Shown here piece by piece: positions 1 to 7,189 of a stretch of DNA of 64,000 bases (within the stretch, counting starts at the first letter, position 1; every line of letters begins with the position of its first letter). The position numbers were made by a program, and so were the translations under genes. Source of the stretch: Sphingomonas faeni (lineage in GTDB: Bacteria > Pseudomonadota > Alphaproteobacteria > Sphingomonadales > Sphingomonadaceae); the NCBI RefSeq assembly GCF_024273235.1, contig NZ_JANBVH010000002.1, positions 1-64,000 on the forward strand, in the 5' to 3' direction. The notes beneath the pieces are model-generated. The model was not told the DNA's origin and did no database searches. It saw nothing but the letters and a program-made list of their open reading frames with translations.

Positions 1-39
1 AACCAGAGCCAGCAGAGCGTGCTGAAGCTGCTCGGCTGA
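1..39 (+). CDS. Flagellin, C-terminal end only (partial)
   Basis: Frame 1 reads twelve codons and then TGA at 37-39. The residues end in the pattern NQSQQSVLKLLG, which matches the conserved C-terminal D0 helix of flagellins (Asn-Gln...Val-Leu-x-Leu-Leu). The rest of the gene lies outside the window. The call rests on this short tail plus the context: a hairpin terminator follows at once and flagellar genes fill the next 19 kb. If correct, the protein is the filament subunit exported through the flagellar type III system. Confidence 0.55.
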   Translation, partial: NQSQQSVLKLLG

Positions 40-43
40 TCCG

Positions 44-87
44 GACCGGCACCGGCACCGCCCCCCGCAGGGTGACGGTGCCCGGTC
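44..87 (+). terminator. Hairpin after the flagellin stop
   Basis: GACCGGCACCG at 44-54 pairs with CGGTGCCCGGTC at 76-87, giving an 11-bp stem with one bulged G. It begins five bases after the flagellin stop. There is no strong T tract, so it may stabilise the mRNA end rather than act as a classic terminator. Confidence 0.45.
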
Positions 88-123
88 GGACCCGCCTTTC
101 GGTACATCTGTGAGGCGGTATGG

Positions 124-151
124 AACCCCGGTGGCTCACGCCATCGGGGTT
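124..151. terminator. Rho-independent terminator between converging genes
   Basis: An 11-bp stem pairs AACCCCGGTGG (124-134) with CCATCGGGGTT (141-151) around the loop CTCACG, with one G-T pair. Further Ts follow on the plus strand, and the paired As give Us on the minus strand. It lies between the flagellin end and the stop of the minus-strand methyltransferase, so it can serve both directions. Confidence 0.65.
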
Positions 152-184
152 TTCCGGTTCTGGACCGCGGCGTGCTCGCGCGGA

Positions 185-865
185 TCAAAGTTTCCGGAAC
201 GCGACCATGTGCTGGCCGCGCGGGTGGCCCCAGTCGCCGATATGCTCGACCGTCAGCGGCAGATCCTCAACGACAAAGCCAAGGTCGCGGCGGTCGTAAT
301 GGTAAAATGCGCGGTCGCTGTGGCTCACGACGCCCTCGGGCGGGTGTACGATCGCCGCCTCGCGATCCTGGCCCGGTTCGACCTCGAAGATCGTCGCGTA
401 CAGCCGCGCATCGGTCCTCAACGATGGCGCCAGCCGCGCGAGGCATCGGCGGATACGGTTGAGCGACAGGTGCGTGAACAGCGAGTGCGCGATGGCGACA
501 TCGAACCGCGCGTCGATCCGGTCGAACGCGAAATCGGCAAGGCACAGCAGTTGGTCGCGCGGCTGGCGATCCTGCACCCCGCAGCGGCGCAGCTCCAGGT
601 CATAGCCGATCCGCAGCAGCGTCTCGTTCTTGTCGATGCCCCAATAGTTGCCGGGATCGAGATAGGGGATGATCCTAACGCCGGCGCGCAGCGGGCCGCA
701 GCCGATGTCGAGCAGGACGTGATGCGCCGCCAGTCCGCGGGCGATCAGGAACTCCAGCTGGAGACGGCCGATCTCCTCCCATGCCCCGCCTATGACGGCG
801 CGGTGCCGGCCGGCGAGAGTCTGCCGATCGATTTCCGACGGGTCGTCATAGGCCGATTCCGTCAT
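185..865 (-). CDS. Class I SAM-dependent methyltransferase
   Basis: The 226-residue product has the SAM-binding motif LLDIGCGPLRAG near residues 51-62 and the acidic loop YWGIDKN near 74-80, both typical of Rossmann-fold methyltransferases. No signal peptide or membrane segment is visible, so it should be cytoplasmic. The start ATG at 865 overlaps the TGA of the upstream hydroxylase gene (ATGA), so the two are translationally coupled. The substrate cannot be read from the sequence. Position next to flagellin and downstream of fliA suggests, without proof, modification of a flagellar component or associated glycan. Confidence 0.8.
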   Translation of the reverse strand: MTESAYDDPSEIDRQTLAGRHRAVIGGAWEEIGRLQLEFLIARGLAAHHVLLDIGCGPLRAGVRIIPYLDPGNYWGIDKNETLLRIGYDLELRRCGVQDRQPRDQLLCLADFAFDRIDARFDVAIAHSLFTHLSLNRIRRCLARLAPSLRTDARLYATIFEVEPGQDREAAIVHPPEGVVSHSDRAFYHYDRRDLGFVVEDLPLTVEHIGDWGHPRGQHMVAFRKL

Positions 866-1515
866 GATCGCGGTGCGCAGGCGATGCGCGTGCGGATGAC
901 GGCGACGGCCATCGCCCGGCGATCGTCGTGATACGCGCATCGCCCGATTGCGTTCGGCAGCATGTCGACCAGCAGGTGGATGCGGCGTTGCGTGCCTGTA
1001 TTGCGGACGGCGTGCGGGGCGATGTTGTTGAGCTCGTACATTATGCCCTCGGCCAGCGTGTACGGCGCGTCGTCTATCTCGAACACGACGTCGGCATTTG
1101 TGACGATCGGCACGTGCAGGCGGTGGATCGCGGCCAGGATGCCGTCGTCGCGGTGTCGCCCGATCGCGGCGCTCGGTGGCAGGTCGGCGATCTGCACGCG
1201 CAGGGTGTCGCAATGCGGGTAGGTCGGACGGATCGCGGTTTCGATCAGGCGGTCGACGATGTCGAAAATCGGATGCCGCATGTTGCGCAGGACGTTGACG
1301 ATCCCGCTCGTGCGCGCCTCGTCCAGCGTGCAGCGGTCGAACGTCGCGGGCGTGTCGTTATACAGGAATATCGCGGCACCCGGCCGGTCGCCGGCGAGCG
1401 CCACCCGGTCCGCCTTGTCCAAGCTCCAGGCATCGGCGTCCAGCGACAGCACCGCGGTCCTTAGCGCAACGATATCGACGCGCCCAAGCTCGATCAACGA
1501 CGTGTCGAGGTTCAT
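862..1515 (-). CDS. Aspartyl/asparaginyl beta-hydroxylase-family dioxygenase
   Basis: The 217-residue product has the signature of Fe(II)/2-oxoglutarate dioxygenases of the aspartyl/asparaginyl beta-hydroxylase family: an HxD pair in IGRHRDDG (His121, Asp123), a distal His in NNIAPHAVRN (His168), and an Arg in RRIHLLVDM (about 178) positioned to hold 2-oxoglutarate. It is cytoplasmic by sequence. Its 3' end overlaps the methyltransferase start by 4 bp, and its start lies 75 bp downstream of fliA on the same strand. A protein or glycan substrate is possible; the gene pair rather than either family suggests a dedicated modification step. Confidence 0.75.
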   Translation of the reverse strand: MNLDTSLIELGRVDIVALRTAVLSLDADAWSLDKADRVALAGDRPGAAIFLYNDTPATFDRCTLDEARTSGIVNVLRNMRHPIFDIVDRLIETAIRPTYPHCDTLRVQIADLPPSAAIGRHRDDGILAAIHRLHVPIVTNADVVFEIDDAPYTLAEGIMYELNNIAPHAVRNTGTQRRIHLLVDMLPNAIGRCAYHDDRRAMAVAVIRTRIACAPRS

Positions 1516-1523
1516 CCGGTCCC

Positions 1524-1542
1524 GCTCCCTGTAGAGGGGAGC
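1524..1542 (-). promoter_or_regulatory. Hairpin covering the ribosome-binding site of the hydroxylase gene
   Basis: On the minus strand GCTCCCC-TCTAC-AGGGAGC can form a 7-bp stem with one G-T pair. The 3' arm AGGGAG is the Shine-Dalgarno sequence, about ten bases before the ATG at 1515. Folding would hide the site, so translation of the hydroxylase/methyltransferase pair may be gated. The structure is visible; the regulation is inference. Confidence 0.35.
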
Positions 1543-1590
1543 ATAGGCTGAATTACGCCGCGGTAAACGGCTGATCGCGCAGTGGCCGGA

Positions 1591-2355
1591 TCAATGCTGG
1601 CGGGCGAGCGCCTTCTTCAACTTGGCGTGGGCGGACGCCTTTATCTGGCAAACGCGTGCGGAGCCGACGCCGAAGACTTCGCCGATTTCCTCGAGGTTGA
1701 GTTCCTCTACGTAGTATAGCTGGATCACTTGTGCCTCGCGTTCGGGGAGTGCGGTGATCGCCTTGATCAGGGCTTCGCGCATGTCGCTGTCGGCGAGCTG
1801 CTCGAACGCGTCGGGCGTGTCGTCGGCGAACCAGGGGAGATCGTCCGCATACATCTCGTCGATCGAATCGAAGCGGATTGAGTCGGCGGTGACGTAGTCG
1901 GTGCGGAGTTTCTCGATCGTGACGCCGATATGCTCTGCGATCATGTCTTCTCCCGGGGCTTTGCCGGTGCGGGCGGTCAGCGTCGAGATCGCGTCTGCGT
2001 ATTGGCGACGGCGACGCATTGCGCCGCGCGTGCTCGTGGCCTGGCGGCGGAGTTCGTCGATCATGCTGCCGCGCAAACGCGTGATCAGGTAGGTCTTGAA
2101 CGGCATGCCGCGCTCGTCGAAATTCGCGGCGGCCTCGACCAGTGCGACCAGGCCGACCTGGATCAAATCCTCGACCTCGACGCTGCTGCTCATGCTGCCA
2201 TGCACGTGCCAGGCGATCCGGCGGACCAGCGGCAGATGCTGTTTGACGAGCTGGTCCGCGTCGCCGCCGGGGCGTTGGTGCGGGCGGTAGGTGAGGGGCT
2301 GGCCGGTGAATGGCTGCGAGTCTGCGAAGGCACCGCGCATCGGGAGGGCGCTCAT
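1591..2355 (-). CDS. fliA: Flagellar sigma factor FliA (sigma-28)
   Basis: This 254-residue protein directs RNA polymerase to late flagellar promoters. The sigma region 2 is clear (EDLIQVGLVALVEAAANFD, then FKTYLITRLRGSMIDELRR, about residues 60-105), and so is the region 4 helix-turn-helix near the C terminus (LNLEEIGEVFGVGSARVCQI). The same frame is open far upstream, but homology begins just after MSALPMRG, and the ATG at 2355 overlaps the flhA TGA by 4 bp, which fixes the start. It is the last of three genes in a transglycosylase-flhA-fliA operon behind a sigma-54 promoter. Its inhibitor FlgM is encoded 4 kb away. Confidence 0.95.
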   Translation of the reverse strand: MSALPMRGAFADSQPFTGQPLTYRPHQRPGGDADQLVKQHLPLVRRIAWHVHGSMSSSVEVEDLIQVGLVALVEAAANFDERGMPFKTYLITRLRGSMIDELRRQATSTRGAMRRRRQYADAISTLTARTGKAPGEDMIAEHIGVTIEKLRTDYVTADSIRFDSIDEMYADDLPWFADDTPDAFEQLADSDMREALIKAITALPEREAQVIQLYYVEELNLEEIGEVFGVGSARVCQIKASAHAKLKKALARQH

Positions 2356-4412
2356 GCGGCCAGCGCCTGTTGCGAGGCGCCGATGACGGCGACGACTTCG
2401 ACGGCCTTTTCCTCCGGCACCTCGAAGAACGACATCACCGGCGTATCGGGCAGGCAGGTCTTCACCAGCTTGCGGATGGCGATGCGGATGGCCGGCTGGA
2501 CGACCAGCGCGAACGGTTTCGCCTCGGCGATCAGCGGCTCGGCGGCGCGTTGCAGCGCCTCGACGATGCGGCGGCCGAGATCGGGTTCGATGACGTGGCG
2601 GCGCGATTGATCGGCGCGCATCGCCTGGCCGAGCAGACCTTCCAATTGACCCTCCAACGTCATGACGCGCAGCGGTTCGCGCACGCCGCACAGTTTCTGG
2701 ATGATGAGCGCGCCGAGCTCGGGACGGATCGTCTCGATTATCTCCTCGGCATCCTGCGTGCGCTGCGCCGCGACCGCGATGGCCCCTGCGATGCGCCGGA
2801 ATTCCTTGAGCGGCACGTTCTCCGCGAGCAGACCTTTCAGGACCTGCGTCAGCGTCGTGATCGGCAGCGGCGCGAGCGCGGCCACCAACTGCGCGGCGCG
2901 CTCCTTGAGGCCGTCGAGCAGCGCCTGCACCTCGTCCTGGCCGAGCAGCTCGGCCGCGTTCTGGCCGAGCAGGTGGTTGAGGTGCGTCGCCATCACGGTA
3001 CCGGGATCGACCACGAGATAGCCGGCCCCCGTCGCGGCATCGGCGTCGCTCGCATCGACCCAGGTCGCGTCGAGGCCGAAGGTCGGATCCTTGACCTTCT
3101 TGCCGAACAGGTCGCCGAACGCCTGGCCCGTATCGAGCGCGAGCATCTCGTCGGGCGACACGGTGTCCTCGCCGACGACGACGCCGTTGACGAGGATGCG
3201 ATAGACGTACGGCGCGAGGTTGATGTCGTCGCGCACGCGGACCTGCGGCACGACGAACCCGAGTTCCTTCGACAGCTGCCGACGCACACCGGTAATCCGG
3301 CCCATCAGCGGCGACCCGCGCCGCTCGTCGGCAAGGGGGACCAGTCCGTAACCAATGTCGAGATTGACCTGCATCCCGTCGGTGACCTCGTCCCAGCCGA
3401 TCCTCGACTGGTCGATCGTCTCGACCGGCACGATGACGACGGGGGCGGGGCGCAGTTCGATCTGGCGCAGTTTCCACGCGGCGAACCCGGCGATCGCGGC
3501 CGCGGAAAGGATCACCATGTGCGGCATGCCAGGCAAGATGCCGAGGAGGGCGAGGATGACCGCGACCGGAGTCCAGGTGCGGGGCGACCCGAACTGGCCG
3601 CCGATCTGGCCAGCGAGATCCTTGTCGGAGGTGACGCGCGTGACGATCGAGGCGGCGGCGATGGACAGCATCAGCGACGGCAACTGCGCGACGAGCGCGT
3701 CGCCGATCGCGAGCAGGATGTAGTTATGCGCGGCGTCGGCGATCGTCATGCCGTGGCTGACGGGCCCCAGGATCAGGCCGCCGATGATGTTGGCGGCGAG
3801 GATCAGCATCGCCGCGACCGCATCGCCCTTCACGAATTTCGACGAGCCGTCCATCGAACCGTAGAAATCGGCTTCGGTCGAGACTTCGACGCGGCGGGCC
3901 TTGGCCTCGTCCGGGGTGATCAGGCCGGCGTTCAGGTCGGCGTCGATCGCCATCTGCTTGCCGGGCAGTGCGTCGAGCGTGAAGCGCGCGCTGACTTCGG
4001 ACACGCGACCCGCGCCCTTGGTCACGACGATCATGTTGATGATCATCAGGATCGCGAAGACGAAGATGCCGACGACATAATCGCCGCCGATCAGGAACGT
4101 CCCGAACGCCTCGATGACATGGCCCGCGGCGCTCTCGCCCTCGTGGCCGTGGACCAGCACGATGCGCGTCGAGGCGACGTTGAGGCCGAGGCGGAACAAC
4201 GTGGCGAACAGCAGCACGGTCGGAAAGGCGGAGAAGTCGAGTGGCTTCTGTGCGTTGAGCGCGACCATCAGCACGGCGAGGCTGATCGCGATGTTCGCCA
4301 CGAAGAAGATGTCGAGCATGAACGCCGGGATCGGCACGACCATGACGAGCACGAGCAGCAGGATCGCGAGCGGCAGCACAGACGCGCGAGCGTTGGAAAG
4401 GATGCGGTTCAT
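2352..4412 (-). CDS. flhA: Flagellar export apparatus protein FlhA
   Basis: At 686 residues this is the full length of FlhA, the large inner-membrane component of the flagellar type III export gate. The N-terminal half has about eight hydrophobic helices starting near residue 12 and the conserved FRLGLNVASTR and GDYVVGIFVFAIL stretches. The cytoplasmic C-terminal domain follows from about residue 330. The gene starts three bases after the transglycosylase stop and overlaps fliA by 4 bp, so all three are co-transcribed. Coupling flhA to fliA ties late-gene sigma production to gate assembly. Confidence 0.97.
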   Translation of the reverse strand: MNRILSNARASVLPLAILLLVLVMVVPIPAFMLDIFFVANIAISLAVLMVALNAQKPLDFSAFPTVLLFATLFRLGLNVASTRIVLVHGHEGESAAGHVIEAFGTFLIGGDYVVGIFVFAILMIINMIVVTKGAGRVSEVSARFTLDALPGKQMAIDADLNAGLITPDEAKARRVEVSTEADFYGSMDGSSKFVKGDAVAAMLILAANIIGGLILGPVSHGMTIADAAHNYILLAIGDALVAQLPSLMLSIAAASIVTRVTSDKDLAGQIGGQFGSPRTWTPVAVILALLGILPGMPHMVILSAAAIAGFAAWKLRQIELRPAPVVIVPVETIDQSRIGWDEVTDGMQVNLDIGYGLVPLADERRGSPLMGRITGVRRQLSKELGFVVPQVRVRDDINLAPYVYRILVNGVVVGEDTVSPDEMLALDTGQAFGDLFGKKVKDPTFGLDATWVDASDADAATGAGYLVVDPGTVMATHLNHLLGQNAAELLGQDEVQALLDGLKERAAQLVAALAPLPITTLTQVLKGLLAENVPLKEFRRIAGAIAVAAQRTQDAEEIIETIRPELGALIIQKLCGVREPLRVMTLEGQLEGLLGQAMRADQSRRHVIEPDLGRRIVEALQRAAEPLIAEAKPFALVVQPAIRIAIRKLVKTCLPDTPVMSFFEVPEEKAVEVVAVIGASQQALAA

Positions 4413-4415
4413 CGC

Positions 4416-5261
4416 TTAGCCGCCCAGCCGTGCGAGCATCATGTACGCGAGCCGTGCGGTCTCGGGGGTCGGGCGCAGGATGCTGGCAGCGGCCTGCGTC
4501 GTCCGACCGGTGAACTTGCCCATCGCCGTTGTGGCCCAGGCGAGCGCGTCGTCGGCGCTTTCGTTGCTGCCGGTGATGACCGTGCTGCCGTCCATGTCGA
4601 GCGCCTGTGACGCGTAGCTGGTGGACGTTGCGGTCGCGCTAGCGCCGGCGGCGGCACCGCCGAGCTTGTCGGCGAAGCGGTCGTAGATCGCGGACAGCGT
4701 GCGCGGCTGGTTGTTCGAATCGTAGAAGACGTTGTGGTTGGCGCGCGCGGCGGCGGGGAACAGCGCGGCGCCGCTCGCCTGCGGGTTGGCCTGCATCGTC
4801 TTCAGGAACTTGGTCGCGCCGCCGAGCCCCATGAAATGCGCCATGTAGAGATCGGTGCCCGACGCCGGGCGGTTCAGCGTGGCTTCGAGCGAGGCCTTGT
4901 TGTCCGACGCATATTCCGCGGCCATCAGCGAGGCGGCGTTGGGATCGTTGCGCAGTGCGAGGATTGCGGCCTTGGTGCCGGCATCGCCGACCGAGAGACG
5001 CCCGCTCGACGACTGGCCGATGCTGTTCGCAGCCCAGGCCATGCCGTGCTCGGCGCCGTGCTTCTTGACGACGGAGAGCCAGCTCTGTTCGATGAACTGG
5101 TAGAGGCCGGATGCGCTCGACGTGCCGGCCTTGGCATTGGCGTTGAGCCCGCTCTCGAGCTTCGCCTGGCCCAGCAGATAGTCGAAATCCACGCCCGTCT
5201 TGCTGCTCGCAAGCGCGATCGCGGACTGGATCCGGCCGGTAGTGATAGGATTGACGGTCAT
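4416..5261 (-). CDS. Lytic transglycosylase (SLT domain), flagellum-associated
   Basis: The 281-residue protein has an SLT/lysozyme-like fold from about residue 10 to 160. Glu36 in AKLESGLN is the expected catalytic acid, followed by the family motif SGLYQFIEQSW. Such enzymes cleave the glycan strand of peptidoglycan so that the flagellar rod can pass. There is no recognisable signal peptide, so export might use the flagellar type III route, as for the muramidase part of classical FlgJ. FlgJ in this window has only the rod-binding part, so this gene probably supplies the missing activity. It is first in the operon with flhA and fliA, directly behind a sigma-54 promoter. Confidence 0.88.
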   Translation of the reverse strand: MTVNPITTGRIQSAIALASSKTGVDFDYLLGQAKLESGLNANAKAGTSSASGLYQFIEQSWLSVVKKHGAEHGMAWAANSIGQSSSGRLSVGDAGTKAAILALRNDPNAASLMAAEYASDNKASLEATLNRPASGTDLYMAHFMGLGGATKFLKTMQANPQASGAALFPAAARANHNVFYDSNNQPRTLSAIYDRFADKLGGAAAGASATATSTSYASQALDMDGSTVITGSNESADDALAWATTAMGKFTGRTTQAAASILRPTPETARLAYMMLARLGG

Positions 5262-5296
5262 GCCCGTGTGCGGTGCCCCTGGTTCAGGGGGGTCTC

Positions 5297-5312
5297 AGCA
5301 AGGGGCGTGCCA
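5297..5312 (-). promoter_or_regulatory. Sigma-54 promoter of the transglycosylase-flhA-fliA operon
   Basis: Read on the minus strand the site is TGGCACGCCCCTTGCT, a full match to the -24/-12 consensus TGGCACR-N4-TTGCW with GG and GC ten bases apart. Transcription would start near 5286, about 25 bases before the ATG at 5261. I see no clear CGGCAA/TTGCCG activator palindrome beside it. Confidence 0.85.
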
Positions 5313-5356
5313 GTTTTGTAAGTGCAGGCTGCAATCGCCCCGGTCCACAACGTGCT

Positions 5357-5464
5357 CCCCTCCCTGGAAGGGAGGGGCAGGGGGTGGGTCGGCCGGCTTG
5401 TGCCTCGACGGTTCGAAGCTTGGGGAAGCCGACCCACCCCCAACCCCTCCCTTTCAGGGAGGGG
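5357..5464. repeat. Palindromic repeat, family A, copy 1
   Basis: Two 37-bp arms (5357-5393 and 5428-5464) are inverted copies with three mismatches. Each is itself partly palindromic (CCCTCCCT-GGA-AGGGAGGGG). The 34-bp centre is unrelated to other copies. The element fills the gap between the flgN stop and the upstream sigma-54 promoter. A second copy lies at 7939-8045. Confidence 0.8.
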
Positions 5465-5472
5465 CGCAGAAG

Positions 5473-5790
5473 TCAGGCGTACGCCGCCCTCAGGCCCGGC
5501 CGATAGCCGGCAACGGCGCCGTCGCCGGTCAGGGTTTGCAGGCGGCGGCGGACATTTGCCGCCATCAGATTGGTATAGATCCGGCAGGTCTCGTTGAGCC
5601 GGTTGGCCTCGTCGGCCAGCTCGCGGATCTCGGTGCCCGCGGGGCCGGTACCCAGCACCGCGATCTGTTCGATACCGGCGAGCTTGTCCGCCGTCGCACG
5701 CTCCAGGCTGGCGACGTCGTTCGATTTCAGCGCGGCGATCTCGGCATGGAGCGCGTCGATCACGCGGATCAGGGCATCACGCCTTGTCAT
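5473..5790 (-). CDS. flgN: FlgN-like flagellar export chaperone
   Basis: A 105-residue, largely helical protein with no signal peptide, the size expected of FlgN, which escorts the hook-filament junction proteins FlgK and FlgL to the export gate. Similarity is weak, as is usual for this family, but a heptad-rich N-terminal helix (RRDALIRVIDALHAEIAALK) and a C-terminal stretch ending YRPGLRAAYA resemble alphaproteobacterial members. The gene overlaps the end of flgM by 14 bp, the conserved flgM-flgN arrangement, and this context carries much of the call. Confidence 0.72.
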   Translation of the reverse strand: MTRRDALIRVIDALHAEIAALKSNDVASLERATADKLAGIEQIAVLGTGPAGTEIRELADEANRLNETCRIYTNLMAANVRRRLQTLTGDGAVAGYRPGLRAAYA

Positions 5791-6076
5791 TCGAAGTCCA
5801 GTCCAGGCGAAGCGCCATCAGCCGATCGGCGATGGTCGCGGGAAGGATCGGGAAATTGCCGCTGGCGATCGCCTTCTTGATCTCGGCGACGCGCGAGGCA
5901 TTGACCGGCGGGGCGGATGCCATCGACTTGGCGAGCGCGATCGACTTCGGTTGTGGCGCAGCTTGCGTTGCCGTCTGTACCGGCGTCTGAACGACCGTCG
6001 TCGGCGTCGCGGCGGCGATGCGCGCGACGGAGCGATCTCCTGCTACTGACGGCTTCGCGCCGATCGAGTCCACCAT
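5777..6076 (-). CDS. flgM: Anti-sigma-28 factor FlgM
   Basis: This 99-residue protein has the FlgM pattern: a disordered N-terminal half rich in Ala, Thr, Pro and Gln, then a C-terminal helical segment (NASRVAEIKKAIASGNFPIL) that binds FliA. FlgM holds FliA inactive until the hook is complete and FlgM is exported. The gene overlaps flgN and is preceded by a sigma-28 promoter, so FliA would drive its own inhibitor. Confidence 0.88.
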   Translation of the reverse strand: MVDSIGAKPSVAGDRSVARIAAATPTTVVQTPVQTATQAAPQPKSIALAKSMASAPPVNASRVAEIKKAIASGNFPILPATIADRLMALRLDWTSNDKA

Positions 6077-6109
6077 GTCCGCATCCTCTGGTTTGCGCTG
6101 ACATCAGGA

Positions 6110-6136
6110 GAAACGGCCGCACCGACAAAAGCTTTA
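6110..6136 (-). promoter_or_regulatory. Sigma-28 (FliA) promoter of flgM-flgN
   Basis: On the minus strand TAAA (6136-6133) is followed after exactly 15 bases by GCCGTTTC (6117-6110). The consensus is TAAA-N15-GCCGATAA, so the -35 box and the first four bases of the -10 box match and the spacing is exact. It lies about 35 bases upstream of the flgM ATG at 6076. Confidence 0.65.
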
Positions 6137-6176
6137 GGCAAATTAATCTGTTGGTCGGAATTTAGTTCGACCGGGC

Positions 6177-6671
6177 TCAGTTCGACCAGCCGGGAAGCGT
6201 CGCGCGGCCGGCGTCGACCGCGATCGCCTGGACCGGCGTGCGGGTGTCGTCGACCTTGACCATAAAGCGGCCGCCGGGGGCTGCGTCGCCCATCGCGACG
6301 CCCTCGCGGCTGATCGAGAATCCCTCGGTGCCGGCCTCGATCACGATCGGATCGCCGCGCTTGATGACCGGGGCGACCTTGGCGGCGGGAACGAACGACG
6401 CGGCGATCGCGGCGGGGGCGTTCGCCGGCCGGATGACCGGCACGAAGATCCGCCACGCGGGGCCGGCGCAGGATATGACGACCGCATCATGCTGCTCGGT
6501 GCGCCACGACAGCGACACCGTCGGACAGGTCGCGAGGCGCAGTCGCGCGTCGACCGGCGTACGCGCGCCACCCTCGGCGCCGGTCGGGCGGCCGGTAAAG
6601 GCGGCGACCGAGCGATCGAGCGCGGCGGTATCCTGGAAGCTGGCGGCGACGAGCAGGAGCGGGAGGATCAT
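6177..6671 (-). CDS. flgA: Flagellar P-ring assembly chaperone FlgA
   Basis: The 164-residue protein begins with a short hydrophobic signal (MILPLLLVAASFQDTA) and ends in the SAF-type domain typical of FlgA, with the VIKRGDPIVIEAGTEGFSIS stretch near residues 105-125 and a terminal LPGWSN. FlgA acts in the periplasm to help FlgI form the P ring. It is short for FlgA (usually 210-240 residues), so the N-terminal region is reduced. The start ATG overlaps the TGA of the MotB-like gene, making it third in a motA-like/motB-like/flgA operon. Confidence 0.87.
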   Translation of the reverse strand: MILPLLLVAASFQDTAALDRSVAAFTGRPTGAEGGARTPVDARLRLATCPTVSLSWRTEQHDAVVISCAGPAWRIFVPVIRPANAPAAIAASFVPAAKVAPVIKRGDPIVIEAGTEGFSISREGVAMGDAAPGGRFMVKVDDTRTPVQAIAVDAGRATLPGWSN

Positions 6672-7189
6672 GGGGTTGTCCTAAGCGGTTCGCCGACAAA
6701 GGCGACGGAGACGATGGCGGCGCGGCGGCCGGGCTTGGTGGCGGTGACGATCGCGACCCGAGCCGGTGCGACCGCGGCGAGCGCGGCGGCGACGGCGCGC
6801 GCGCGGTCGGCGGCGAGGATCGCGGCGCTGCCGGTCACGCGGTCGATATCGGCGGGCGTGCCGTCGGTCGAGCCGGTGACGGTGAACATCACGCGGGGAT
6901 CACGCGCGGCCTCGCGCGCCCAGGCGACCAGCGCGCCGGGCGTGGTCGGCAGGATCGCCGAGCCGGGCGCGAAATCGAGGATGCCGGCGGCGGCGACGGG
7001 CATCGGCGCCGGCTCCGCATCGTTCGCACCGAAGCCTTCGCGGATACCCTTTGCCAAATCCTTGCCGCCGATGTGCTGCGTCGCCTGCAGGAGCACGAGA
7101 AAGCCGACCAGCAACAGCGCGAGGTCGGCGAGCGTGATCAGCCAGAGCGGCTTGCCGGTCGGCGAGTCGGGGTATTCGCTGGCGTTCAC
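6668..7189 (-). CDS. MotB-like stator protein with OmpA-type domain (second set)
   Basis: The 173-residue product has one N-terminal membrane segment (LWLITLADLALLLVGFLVLL) with an Asp at about residue 22, the place of the proton-carrying Asp of MotB, and an OmpA-like peptidoglycan-binding domain (from DFAPGSAIL to the RARAVAAALA helix). It is shorter than the MotB at 18290, whose linker is longer. The GTG start at 7189 overlaps the TGA of the MotA-like gene. Together with flgA behind a sigma-54 promoter it looks like a second stator or an accessory ion-channel pair. Confidence 0.75.
   Translation of the reverse strand: MNASEYPDSPTGKPLWLITLADLALLLVGFLVLLQATQHIGGKDLAKGIREGFGANDAEPAPMPVAAAGILDFAPGSAILPTTPGALVAWAREAARDPRVMFTVTGSTDGTPADIDRVTGSAAILAADRARAVAAALAAVAPARVAIVTATKPGRRAAIVSVAFVGEPLRTTP

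Noticed and set aside
2356..3477. Upstream extension of the fliA frame into flhA
   Set aside because: It is Arg-rich, lies antiparallel in frame to conserved flhA codons on the same strand, and sigma-factor similarity begins only after 2355.
2310..4610. Long plus-strand open frame of 766 codons across flhA
   Set aside because: It is antisense to flhA, its translation is dominated by Arg, Asp, His and Gln as expected from the complementary strand of a high-GC gene, and it has no recognisable motif.
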